64,000 nucleotides of DNA, from contig JASFMY010000020.1 in NCBI GenBank assembly GCA_050117315.1, positions 1 through 64,000 on the forward strand. The letters are read 5' to 3'. This document shows positions 36,250 through 44,672 of this stretch, one piece after another. The stretch comes from JANQIV01 sp050117315 (lineage in GTDB: Bacteria; Bacteroidota; Ignavibacteria; Ignavibacteriales; Melioribacteraceae). Each line of letters opens with the position of its first letter. The stretch's first letter is position 1. The notes under the pieces were generated by a model. That model searched no databases. It worked only from the letters and a program-made list of their open reading frames with translations, and had not been told where the DNA came from. Position numbers and translations under genes: made by a program.

Positions 36250-37581
36250 TTGTTGTTTGTTAAAAAAATATTAGATAAAAGTTTGTTGAAAATTTTTTTA
36301 GTGATAATATTTCTCTCCGCTATTGTCTGTAATATTTATCCGGCTGATTCAACAATCGTTGATAAATACGGCCAACTAAGAATAGAAGGAACAAAGATCG
36401 TAAATAAGGATGGGCAGTCAATAACCCTTCGCGGAATGAGTTTATTTTGGAGTCAGTGGGATGGAAGCCGGTTTTACAATTATGACTGCATTAAATGGCT
36501 GAGAGATGATTGGAAATGTACAGTTGTAAGAGCATCCATGGGAATTGAAGGAGGAGGTTATCTTACAAATCCGGCTATAGAAAAAAATAAAATTAAAGCA
36601 GTAATTGAAGCAGCTATTGATCTTGGAGTATATGTTTTAGTGGACTGGCATGATCATCACGCTCATGAACATGAAAGTGAAGCTATTGAATTCTTTAAAG
36701 AAATTGCCGAATTATACGGGAATACTCCGAATATAATTTATGAAATCTATAACGAACCCGAACAAGTTTCATGGTCTGATATCGTTAAGCCGTACTCTGA
36801 ATCAGTAGTAACTGGAATTAGGACGATAGATCCCGATAATATTATTGTTGTTGGCAACCCCACCTGGTCGCAGGATGTTGATGTTGCTTCAAATGATCCG
36901 ATTGATGATGATAATGTTGTCTACGCTTTGCATTATTATGCAGCATCGCATAAACAATTTTTAAGAAATAAAGCGCAAACAGCATTGAATAACGGTGTTG
37001 CTTTGTTTGTAACGGAATTCGGTACTTGCGAATATACCGGTAACGGGTTTATAGATTATGATGAATCAAATACCTGGTTTGATTTCTTGGAAGAAAATCA
37101 AATTAGCTGGTGCAACTGGTCTATTTGTGATAAAAACGAATCGGCGTCAGCTTTAAAGAGCGGCGTAAGTTCAACAGGAAATTGGTCGCTCGAAGATTTA
37201 AGAGAATCAGGCATCTTTATAAGGGATAAAATTATTTCTTTGAACTCGGTTGTAACCGGAATTGACGATAAACAAGGATTGGAAGAAATTCCGGATGAAA
37301 TTTTGTTAAAACAAAATTATCCAAATCCCTTTAATCCGGCAACAACAATAAAATATCAAATACCTTATGTAGAGACGGCATATATGTCGTCTCTACATAA
37401 GGTAATATTAAAGGTGTACGACATACTCGGTAACGAAATAGCAACACTTGTAAATGAACATAAACAACCGGGAGAATATTCTGTAGAATTGAATGCTGAA
37501 AATTTGCCGAGTGGTGTTTATCCGTATACGCTTAGAAGCGGGAACTTTATCGCAACAAAAAAAATGATTCTATTGAAATAA
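36250..37581 (+). CDS. GH5 endoglucanase-like protein with T9SS sorting domain
   Basis: A 443-residue secreted GH5 enzyme. A signal peptide (FLSAIVCNIYPADS) precedes the GH5 barrel: GQLRIEGTKIVNKDG, RGMSLFWSQW, VDWHDHHAHEHE, acid/base YEIYNEPEQV, ALHYYAASH, and nucleophile LFVTEFGTCEYTG. This pattern matches endo-beta-1,4-glucanases of the GH5_2 type. The T9SS domain (NYPNPFNPATTIKYQIP...KKMILLK) is interrupted by an in-frame palindrome-coded segment (VETAYMSSLHK, DNA 37362-37403). The start codon is TTG (36250 or 36253) without a strong ribosome-binding site. Probably exported to the surface to cut cellulose or glucomannan. Confidence 0.85.
   Translation: MLFVKKILDKSLLKIFLVIIFLSAIVCNIYPADSTIVDKYGQLRIEGTKIVNKDGQSITLRGMSLFWSQWDGSRFYNYDCIKWLRDDWKCTVVRASMGIEGGGYLTNPAIEKNKIKAVIEAAIDLGVYVLVDWHDHHAHEHESEAIEFFKEIAELYGNTPNIIYEIYNEPEQVSWSDIVKPYSESVVTGIRTIDPDNIIVVGNPTWSQDVDVASNDPIDDDNVVYALHYYAASHKQFLRNKAQTALNNGVALFVTEFGTCEYTGNGFIDYDESNTWFDFLEENQISWCNWSICDKNESASALKSGVSSTGNWSLEDLRESGIFIRDKIISLNSVVTGIDDKQGLEEIPDEILLKQNYPNPFNPATTIKYQIPYVETAYMSSLHKVILKVYDILGNEIATLVNEHKQPGEYSVELNAENLPSGVYPYTLRSGNFIATKKMILLK
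37362..37403. repeat. 42-bp palindrome inserted in frame in a coding sequence
   Basis: ACCTTATGTAGAGACG (37362-37377) and CGTCTCTACATAAGGT (37388-37403) are exact reverse complements, and the ten central bases GCATATATGT also pair with one G-T wobble, so the whole is almost one perfect palindrome. It lies within the T9SS domain of the GH5 gene and, with a few flanking bases, adds about ten extra residues. It resembles dispersed palindromic elements carrying GTAGAGACG/CGTCTCTAC ends. Confidence 0.8.
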
Positions 37582-37599
37582 ATATGTAAAGGGCACATA

Positions 37600-37860
37600 A
37601 CCAAAACTACTTGAATGATGTTCGAAATGGAAAGGATGTTACTAGTGTCATGTCGACAATGAAGTGTCGTAAACTCCAAGATTTCGAAGGAACGTTTTTT
37701 GTGACTGAGAAATCTCTATCAGTAAGGGACTTAGATTTCTCTCCGAAGGAGTTCTATGGACACCCCGACAATCCGCCGCGGAACGTCGGAGATTCGAAAT
37801 GACATCACAAATGTGACACGTCACTAGTTTAGTAGTAAGCATCTTGATGTGTATATGGAG
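37600..37860. repeat. Degenerate palindromic intergenic repeat
   Basis: This spacer is rich in overlapping inverted repeats: GAGAAATCT (37707-37715) with AGATTTCTC (37733-37741), and TCTCCGA with TCGGAGA about 45 bases apart around CCGACAATCCGCCGCGGAACG. It ends GATTCGAAATGACATCAC. GAGATTTCTC...TCGAAATGACA sequences are common dispersed intergenic repeats in related genomes, from memory. A 63-codon ORF across it is not credible. Confidence 0.4.
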
Positions 37861-37881
37861 AATGGCGGGAGGCAATGAAAA

Positions 37882-38004
37882 ATGGATAGAAGTATTGTAA
37901 TGATTTTAGCTATGTCTTTAGTTTACCTGATTGCTTTTTTCGGGCTGGTATTAGCCTGGAGGTATTTTAATAAATCCAAGAAGAAAAGAACTGAAAAGGA
38001 TTAG
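37882..38004 (+). CDS. 40-residue single-span membrane protein
   Basis: ATG 37882 is preceded by CGGGAGG at 37867-37872. The product begins MDRSIVMILAMSLVYLIAFFG, a single membrane helix, and ends in a strongly basic tail (KSKKKRTEKD). Size, SIVM start and topology resemble small MetS-type subunits of NSS sodium symporters, but no such transporter gene adjoins it. It could also be a free small membrane protein. The ribosome-binding site, composition and topology argue that it is real. Confidence 0.5.
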   Translation: MDRSIVMILAMSLVYLIAFFGLVLAWRYFNKSKKKRTEKD

Positions 38005-38052
38005 TATAGGTTAATAGAACTTTTTTTAACAAAACAAAAAAACAGTAGAGAT

Positions 38053-38083
38053 ATAAACTGCAAACAGAATGTCTGCAGTTTAT
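38053..38083. terminator. Hairpin between convergent genes, possible terminator
   Basis: ATAAACTGCA (38053-38062) pairs perfectly with TGCAGTTTAT (38074-38083). It lies between the + strand small gene and the 3' end of the minus-strand glycosidase block, where a two-way terminator would be expected. There is no immediate T-run on the + strand; on the minus strand T-rich DNA follows after about ten bases. Confidence 0.4.
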
Positions 38084-38120
38084 AATAAATCTTTGATGAA
38101 GAGAAGTTGTTGAGCCTTTA

Positions 38121-39321
38121 TTATAAGGGGGTTAACCTTAGCATAACAACATCGTGAGAGGGAACCGTAGCAACAAAGTTAACATCGGTTTTTCCTGCAT
38201 CTGCCTTTTTCCATAAATCACGTATCGAATAAGTTATATTTGCAAAGTCGGTTTTTTTATGTGAGAAAGAATCATCAACCCAATGCTCTTTCCATGCAAA
38301 ATTTATTTTGGCAGGCTCTTCTCTTCGGTTCAAAAAACATACTGCCCATTCGTCTTTATCTAAAGGTTTAAACCAGGTTTCAAGCCCTTCATCTTCAATA
38401 AATCTAAATCCTTGAATACCCAGAACATCCTGGTCTACGGCAATTACTTCTTTGTTTGTAAGAATTTCAATTGTTTCTTTAGACATGTTTCTTAAATCAT
38501 TACCCGCGATTAACGGGGCAGCCAGCATAGCCCACATTGAAAAATGAGCGCGGTCTTCGTTAACAGACATTGCGTTACCGACTTCCATCATATCCGGGTC
38601 GTTCCAGTGATCCGGCCCTGCGTGGATTCTTAAACCATCCTGTTTATCAACTATCTGCATAATTCCCCATGACTTCCATGTGCCATGATCAACTACACAA
38701 CTAAAGCAATCGATAATATCTCCTGTTGTACGCCAGAGATGGCCGATTTTCTTTCCCCATTCCCATGGTTTATTATTTCCCCATTCACAAAGGCTGAAAA
38801 CGATTGGCCTTCCGGCTGCATAAAGAGCATCTCTCATTGTTAAATAAGCTCCTTCGGCATTGAGCTTTTCAGTATTGCACCAATCATATTTAAGATAATC
38901 AACACCCCACTTTGCATAAGTTAATGCATCCTTGGTATTCGTAACCTCTGCTGCCGGGTTTTTCTCCGCAAGTTTGCCAACCGGCATCCGAGTAAATTCC
39001 GAATTTTAATCCTTTTGAATGAACATAATCAGCAAGCGCTTTTATACCTGAAGGAAATCTTTCCGGATCAGGATGAATAAACCCGAGACTGTCTCGTTTA
39101 CCGTGCCAGCAATCGTCAATAATTACGTATTGATAACCTGCATCTTTCATCCCGCTTAAAACCATAGCGTCTGCAGTTTCACGAATTAATTGTTCGCTGA
39201 CATTACAGCCGAACTTATTCCAGCTATTCCATCCCATAGGGGGAGTCTTTGCAAGACCTTCAAACTTTTGTGCAAAGGTTTGAACGGAAAACAATATGAT
39301 GATAAGAATAACTCTCTTCAT
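38121..39321 (-). pseudogene. GH27 alpha-galactosidase-type gene, frameshifted (minus strand)
   Basis: Two minus-strand frames form one GH27 enzyme of about 399 residues. The first (39321 to about 38930) gives a signal peptide, TPPMGWNSWNKFGCN, DDCWHGKRD and GIYSDAGWQTCGEKPGSRGY. The second (to 38121) continues DALTYAKWGVDYLKYDWCN (nucleophile), NKPWEWGKKIGHLWRTTGD, GPDHWNDPDMMEVGN and a C-terminal sandwich. One surplus base in the CC at 38930-38931 (+ strand) breaks the frame; removing it restores YEYQDALTY. It would remove alpha-galactose from galactomannan. It is clearly homologous to the + strand GH27 at 21.9 kb. Pseudogene or sequencing error cannot be settled here. Confidence 0.85.
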
Positions 39322-39331
39322 TTATTCGCCT

Positions 39332-40417
39332 TTATTTTTTATTCGTAATTTTTTCGTGCATTGCTTCTTTGAAGAATTTGCCGCCGTCGGTTAACTTATA
39401 AGTATCCCATGATTCAAATAATTGAGGATACCATTCGGGATCAAATATCCAGCAAATCCAGCTTATGTTTTTACCTTCGAGATATTTAATAATGGCTTCC
39501 CCGTATTCACCGTTTTCTTCAATACTCTCACTTCCAATTGTAAATCCAATTTCTGTTGCAATCACCGGATATTTATTAGCTGCAAATCCGAAATTCTCTT
39601 CCCACTTTGGTTCATATGGTTTTGTTCGTTTATGAGGATAGGGATGGGTAACATATCCAATTCCTTCGGCATTTACGGGATTAAGTTGTAAATGATATAA
39701 TTCATAAGCCCAATCAAACCCGGCAACAAGAGGAATTGTTTCTTGATCATAAGCACGAATTAAATTGATTATCTCTTCATTTATTTCTTTCCATTCATCC
39801 CAGCTCATACTGCCTAGCTGTCCATGATATAGTGTAGGTTCGTTAAATATTTCATAGAATGCAACAGTATTGTTCCCGTTAAAATGTCTCGCCATTGTGC
39901 GCCAGAATTCATAAGTCTCCCCAGGTGTTGTATTATACATTGGATTCTGAAAGAGCTCCATTTTCAAGTTGCCTATGGAATGCCAATCTATAATAATATG
40001 TATTCCCAATTCTGTACACCATTCAACGGCCTGGTCCAGCAACTCAATATATTTTGCCGGGGTTCTTTCGCGCCACGCAATAGGGTGCACGGGAATTCGT
40101 ATTATCATAGCGCCCATTTCTTTAACTTTTTCAAAATGACTTTTACTCCATTGGCCCTGGTTTTCAATTTTATCCGGGTCGGATATTGATAAACCCCGGA
40201 ATAAAATGGAGTCACCTTTTTCGTTAACGAACCTGTTGCCTTCAACTTTAATTAGAGGGAGTTTTTTTTCATCCGGTCTGTTTAATTCCTGGCCTACATT
40301 TTCATCATGCCACCAGTCATGGTAATCTTTAGCTTTGCTTTCCTGTTGCGGGTATATAAAATTCACGCAAATAAACAAAAGAATTAATTTTAAAACGAAA
40401 TTATAATTTCGTCTCAT
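39332..40417 (-). CDS. GH5 family endo-glycanase (cellulase/mannanase type)
   Basis: A 361-residue exported GH5 enzyme. A signal peptide ends near CVNFIYPQQ. The barrel shows RFVNEKGDSILFRGLSISDPD, RIPVHPIAW, IIIDWHSIGN, acid/base FYEIFNEPTLYHG, YVTHPYPHKR and nucleophile VIATEIGFTIG. No carbohydrate-binding or T9SS domain is present, so it is probably periplasmic. Its neighbours (GH27, GH3, GH130) make gluco- or galactomannan a likely substrate, but GH5 covers both cellulases and mannanases. AGGAG precedes the ATG at 40417. It lies 10 bases upstream of the GH27 gene, in the same operon. Confidence 0.85.
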   Translation of the reverse strand: MRRNYNFVLKLILLFICVNFIYPQQESKAKDYHDWWHDENVGQELNRPDEKKLPLIKVEGNRFVNEKGDSILFRGLSISDPDKIENQGQWSKSHFEKVKEMGAMIIRIPVHPIAWRERTPAKYIELLDQAVEWCTELGIHIIIDWHSIGNLKMELFQNPMYNTTPGETYEFWRTMARHFNGNNTVAFYEIFNEPTLYHGQLGSMSWDEWKEINEEIINLIRAYDQETIPLVAGFDWAYELYHLQLNPVNAEGIGYVTHPYPHKRTKPYEPKWEENFGFAANKYPVIATEIGFTIGSESIEENGEYGEAIIKYLEGKNISWICWIFDPEWYPQLFESWDTYKLTDGGKFFKEAMHEKITNKK

Positions 40418-40450
40418 TTTTTCTCCTATTCAATTTGTGTTGGTTATTAA

Positions 40451-42571
40451 CTATAATAATTCAATCTCCTTTTTAAGTTTTATATCAGAGGATGAAGTTC
40501 CGACATAAATTATAAATTTTCCTTTTTCAGCAAGCCAATCATGTGTTTTAACATCCCAGAAAGAAAAATCTTTTTGATTCAAATGCATTTCAATTGTTTT
40601 ACTTTCACCGGGATTTAATTCCACTTTTTGAAAACCTTTTAGTTCTTTTACCGGACGGGGGACTAAACTTTCGACATCCTGAATATATAATTGCGCAGTT
40701 TCTTTGCCTTTAAACTGTCCGTTATTTTTAAGAGTAAAACTCACGGTTAATAGATTATCTGAATTGAACTTCTCTTTTGAAACTTTTATATCGCTGTACT
40801 CAAAAGTTGTATAAGAAAGGCCGTGTCCGAAGTTGTATAATGCTTCAATGTTTTTGCTCTGATACCATCTGTAACCAACTAAAACACCTTCGTCATAAAC
40901 TACATCGTATACAGGGTAAGTATTTTCAGCTTCCCCTGGCCAATTTGAATAAAGTTTTTCTCCTTCCGGTAGATAATCATAACCGGGTGAATCCTTGAAT
41001 TCTTTTTCTATAGTAATTGGCAATTTGCCGGAAGGATTAGTTTTACCGGAGATAATTTCAGCAAGGGCCTGGTTGCCGTTTTGTCCAACGTACCATGCAT
41101 AAATAATTGCTTTTGCTTTATTATTCCAGTCAGTCATTTTTATACCGCTGCCGGAAGTTACAACAACAATTGTATTCGTGTTATTATTAACACATTCCAT
41201 CACTTTTTTTTCCTGGTCTTCCGGTAATTCAAAAGGTCTATCCCATCCTTCGCTGTCTTCCGTGCCTACATTACATATTACAATATCTGCAGATTTGATT
41301 TGTTCAACAGTTGGGTTACTTTCATATTTTATTTTTTCTCCAAACTCTTTTTTTAATTCATCAAACATCAATTTGATGTTGTAACCTTCAACTTCTGCCG
41401 AACCGCCGCCTCCAATTATTTTTTTCACATAATCCCCCGTTATTAAGATATCATTAACTTCTTTTTTTACCGGGAGAATATAGTCATCATTTTTTAGTAA
41501 TACTATAGCTTCTCTTGCAGTTTGGAGGGCTGTTTCTTCATGTGCAACAAACAATTTTTCATAATCGGGTTCTCTGTGCCTGCCGTTTAATTTCATTGCA
41601 AAATAAACACGGAGAATACTTTTAGTCATTCTGTCTATATCTTCTATTTTGATTTTTCCTTCATCAAGTAATTTCTTGGCATCGTCTATAGCTATTGAAT
41701 AAGGCATCTCCAGGTCCTGACCGGACTTTGCAAGTTTTTTACCATCGTTAACCGACCACCAGTCCGTCATTACAAGCCATTTAAAGCCCAGTTGTTCTCT
41801 TAGAATTTTATTAATTACGGTTTCGCTTTGGCCGCACCATTCACCGTTTAAAAGATTATATGAAGTCATAACGGCTTTTGCTCCTGCATCAATTCCGGCT
41901 TTAAATGCAGGCATATAAATTTCATTCAAAGTTCTTTCGTCTACAACAGAGTTGCTCTTTCTCCTATAGAACTCAGTATTGTTTGCAACAAAATGCTTTA
42001 ATGTTGCAACGGTGCCCGTGCTTTGAACACCCTCCACATATTTTTCAATCATTCTTGCAGCGAGGAAAGGATCTTCGCCGAAGTATTCAAAATTTCTTCC
42101 GCATTGAGAAATACGGTAAATGTTCATTCCAGGTCCAAGCAGTATGCCTATTCCGCCGGCACGGCATTCTTCGCCGATAGATTTGGCATAATCATATGCA
42201 ATATCTGGATTCCATGTAGCCGCCAAAGAAAGAGGGCAGGGAAACGCCGTAGATTTTTCAAGCTGGTATTTGGAAATGTCAACGTCTCCAAATTCTTCCC
42301 TGATATGCACGCCTTGTGTAGCGTCGGACATATAAACTTCCGAATGACCAAATCTTGGGAGAGATGCAATAAAGAAATTTTTGTTCCCCCCTATTAGAGT
42401 AATCTTTTCGTCAAGTGTCATTTGCTTTAATATGGAGTCGGCTTTTATGTCGGCTTCTTCATAAGTGAGAGGAGTAAACATAATATTTTCTTGAGCTTTT
42501 AGTTGATTGATTAAAGTTATTAATACAAAAATAACAATACTAAAAAAAATATAAGATCCATTCTTTTTCAA
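40451..42571 (-). CDS. GH3 beta-glycosidase
   Basis: A 706-residue GH3 enzyme with a signal peptide ending INQLKAQ. In order: N-terminal barrel (MSDATQGVHIRE, LATWNPDIAYDYAKSIGEECRAGGIGILLGPGMNIYR, VATLKHFVANN, nucleophile Asp in KWLVMTDWWSVND), a middle domain (AIVLLKNDDYILPV, GWDRPFELPEDQEKKV, YVGQNGNQALAEIISGKTNPSGKLP) and a C-terminal fibronectin-type-III-like domain (YIQDVESLVPRPVKELKGFQKV). Such enzymes release beta-glucose, or sometimes xylose or mannose, from oligosaccharide ends. The start is TTG at 42571 with GGAG eight bases upstream. Part of the minus-strand mannan-type operon. Confidence 0.9.
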   Translation of the reverse strand: MKKNGSYIFFSIVIFVLITLINQLKAQENIMFTPLTYEEADIKADSILKQMTLDEKITLIGGNKNFFIASLPRFGHSEVYMSDATQGVHIREEFGDVDISKYQLEKSTAFPCPLSLAATWNPDIAYDYAKSIGEECRAGGIGILLGPGMNIYRISQCGRNFEYFGEDPFLAARMIEKYVEGVQSTGTVATLKHFVANNTEFYRRKSNSVVDERTLNEIYMPAFKAGIDAGAKAVMTSYNLLNGEWCGQSETVINKILREQLGFKWLVMTDWWSVNDGKKLAKSGQDLEMPYSIAIDDAKKLLDEGKIKIEDIDRMTKSILRVYFAMKLNGRHREPDYEKLFVAHEETALQTAREAIVLLKNDDYILPVKKEVNDILITGDYVKKIIGGGGSAEVEGYNIKLMFDELKKEFGEKIKYESNPTVEQIKSADIVICNVGTEDSEGWDRPFELPEDQEKKVMECVNNNTNTIVVVTSGSGIKMTDWNNKAKAIIYAWYVGQNGNQALAEIISGKTNPSGKLPITIEKEFKDSPGYDYLPEGEKLYSNWPGEAENTYPVYDVVYDEGVLVGYRWYQSKNIEALYNFGHGLSYTTFEYSDIKVSKEKFNSDNLLTVSFTLKNNGQFKGKETAQLYIQDVESLVPRPVKELKGFQKVELNPGESKTIEMHLNQKDFSFWDVKTHDWLAEKGKFIIYVGTSSSDIKLKKEIELL

Positions 42572-42652
42572 AATTATCTCCGGTTTATTTGTGTATGATA
42601 TAATTTATATGAAGATTTTATCCCGGTATTAGTTCTAAATCTGAGCAAATTG

Positions 42653-44518
42653 TTAATTGCTTTCTGCAATAAACGGTTCAGCTTTCGGGACATAATCAAT
42701 CTCTACTCTTGCAAGCTGGTTTACTTCATTAACAATTATTTTAAAGTAACTGTAAAGTTTTGTTGTATCCGTAACTTCATACTTATATTGAGACGGTATC
42801 CAGTAATCATAATCACCTTTGCCTATAAAGAATGATTCTCTGCAGGCAACTGCTGTATCAAATTCGGTATTGTCCGCCGATAAATATAATCCCAGCGAAG
42901 ATGAATCCGATTTTGCGAATGTATTTATTTTTACATTTTTTACATAACCCGGCACATAGTAATATAATGAGCTTCCTTCTGAAGCTTTAATCCTGCTGTC
43001 TATCTCTTTAAATTTTCTGTCTTCGGTATTTGCTAATTCCAATTTCCCTTCTCCATAAAACAACCTTGTAAAATTCTGCATCTCGTCAATGTATGTTTTA
43101 TATAATACTTTAACAGGACCAACAACATTAGACGGCTCCGAACTGCCGCTTAAATTTTTTGAAATTAGCCTGTAATAATATTCTTTGCCTGTATCAACTG
43201 TATTGTCATAAAACAAAGGGGTGTAATATTGTGCCGCATCTGAAATATTATAGCCAACAATTTCCCACGGGCCGGATTTAGATCCCGATCTTTCGACATC
43301 ATAATATTTTGCACCTGCCGAGCCTTTCCAGGAAATTTTCGAAACTTTTTTAACGGGTAACAAAACTGGCGGTTCCGGTACATTCAACTCCGGTACCTTT
43401 AGTTCCCTTATTTCAAAGGCTTTTTCCCTGTACATTCTCATTAACTGTTCTTCATTATATTCAATACCTGTTTTATAGCCGGGCCAATGAAAGGCTTTGT
43501 AAATGGCATTCCCCAAAGGTTCGGAGTGCCAGTAGTAACCTCCTTTTTCTCTATGGTATCTCAAACTCCAAATCAATCCGCCGGTTATTTCATTGTCAAT
43601 TATAAAATCAATAACCCTTTCCAATGCAGGAGTACTTAAAAAACCGAACTCACCAATTACGTACGGTTTCCTGTTTCCTATACTGTCAATATTTTCCCGG
43701 ATATGTTTAATTATGCTGTCTGGATGAGCAGCGTAATGATGTGAAGAAAGAATATCTATTACTGAGTCTTCAATAGATTCTTCCATTATTAAATTACCGT
43801 CAATTGCATAATAGCCGTCCATTAGAAGATGATTGGTATCCAAAGCTTTTATAAAGGAAGCAATTTCGTAAGTCCATTCGTAAGGAGATTGAAGTTCGTT
43901 CCCGGTTTCCCAGCAAAGAATTGATTTATCGTCTTTATATTTTATACTGGTTACCGTGTTTGTTCTATTTAAAACAAACTCTACCGTCTTTTTGAAATCG
44001 TCGATCAGTAAAGAATCAGTCCAAAAATCTTGAAACTCTTTATTTCTAAATGCAGCGTATTGGGGAGCGCCGCCCATCCATTGCCAGTTGTTAACCAAAG
44101 GGAGAATAAGTCTAACTCCTACTTCGTTTGCAATTGCAAGAACCGTATCCATTACTACAAATGAGTTTTCGTCAAATTCACCGGGACCCACTACATAACG
44201 GGGAATGTCCAGAGTATCGCTCTCTCTTTTTACCGGGAATGTATATAAGCGTACAACAGTTCCACCCATCTGTTTTACGCTTTCTAGGGCATCCCTAATT
44301 TCAAAACTTGTAGGCAATGCAAAGGGGTGAATCTTTGTAAATTCCATTTCATCTTCAACAAAATTCAGGTTGGGAATATTGAACGAAAGAAAACGGAATT
44401 CTTTTTCTCCTTCATATAATTTGTTGCCTTGTTTGGTTATGAATGATTTAAAAGTTGGTTCAGGTGCGCACGAGGCTAATAAAGCTAATATTAAAAAGGA
44501 TATTCTAAAGTACTTCAT
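42653..44518 (-). CDS. GH5-like mannanase lipoprotein with fibronectin-type and C-terminal sandwich domains
   Basis: A 621-residue protein with a lipoprotein signal (LALLASCAPEP). The first ~400 residues form a GH5-type barrel with RFLSFNIPNLNF, VVRLYTFPVK, NWQWMGGAPQYAAFRNKEF, acid/base CWETGNELQSP and nucleophile YVIGEFGFLSTPA, the pattern of endo-beta-1,4-mannanases related to GH5_7. Residues about 405-490 are fibronectin-III-like (KISWKGSAGAKYYDVERSG). The end is a beta-sandwich, probably carbohydrate binding. It would be anchored in the outer membrane to cleave mannan near the import system. Substrate is inferred from the barrel type and the GH130 neighbour. Confidence 0.8.
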   Translation of the reverse strand: MKYFRISFLILALLASCAPEPTFKSFITKQGNKLYEGEKEFRFLSFNIPNLNFVEDEMEFTKIHPFALPTSFEIRDALESVKQMGGTVVRLYTFPVKRESDTLDIPRYVVGPGEFDENSFVVMDTVLAIANEVGVRLILPLVNNWQWMGGAPQYAAFRNKEFQDFWTDSLLIDDFKKTVEFVLNRTNTVTSIKYKDDKSILCWETGNELQSPYEWTYEIASFIKALDTNHLLMDGYYAIDGNLIMEESIEDSVIDILSSHHYAAHPDSIIKHIRENIDSIGNRKPYVIGEFGFLSTPALERVIDFIIDNEITGGLIWSLRYHREKGGYYWHSEPLGNAIYKAFHWPGYKTGIEYNEEQLMRMYREKAFEIRELKVPELNVPEPPVLLPVKKVSKISWKGSAGAKYYDVERSGSKSGPWEIVGYNISDAAQYYTPLFYDNTVDTGKEYYYRLISKNLSGSSEPSNVVGPVKVLYKTYIDEMQNFTRLFYGEGKLELANTEDRKFKEIDSRIKASEGSSLYYYVPGYVKNVKINTFAKSDSSSLGLYLSADNTEFDTAVACRESFFIGKGDYDYWIPSQYKYEVTDTTKLYSYFKIIVNEVNQLARVEIDYVPKAEPFIAESN

Positions 44519-44672
44519 GAAATTTCCCTTTTCAATTATTATTAATGGTTTTTATAAAGGCTATCGCATAATTCATAAGTAATTCGTCTGATTAAATTTG
44601 ACTATGACCTTTTAGATTAGCAATCTAAATTATTATTAATTGAAATTTTTTGCTAAAGAATCCGGTTTAATT

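Noticed and set aside
37611..37802. 63-codon ORF
   Set aside because: Lies across palindromic intergenic repeat DNA and lacks a start signal.
42023..42397. 124-codon + strand ORF
   Set aside because: Antisense shadow of the GH3 gene.
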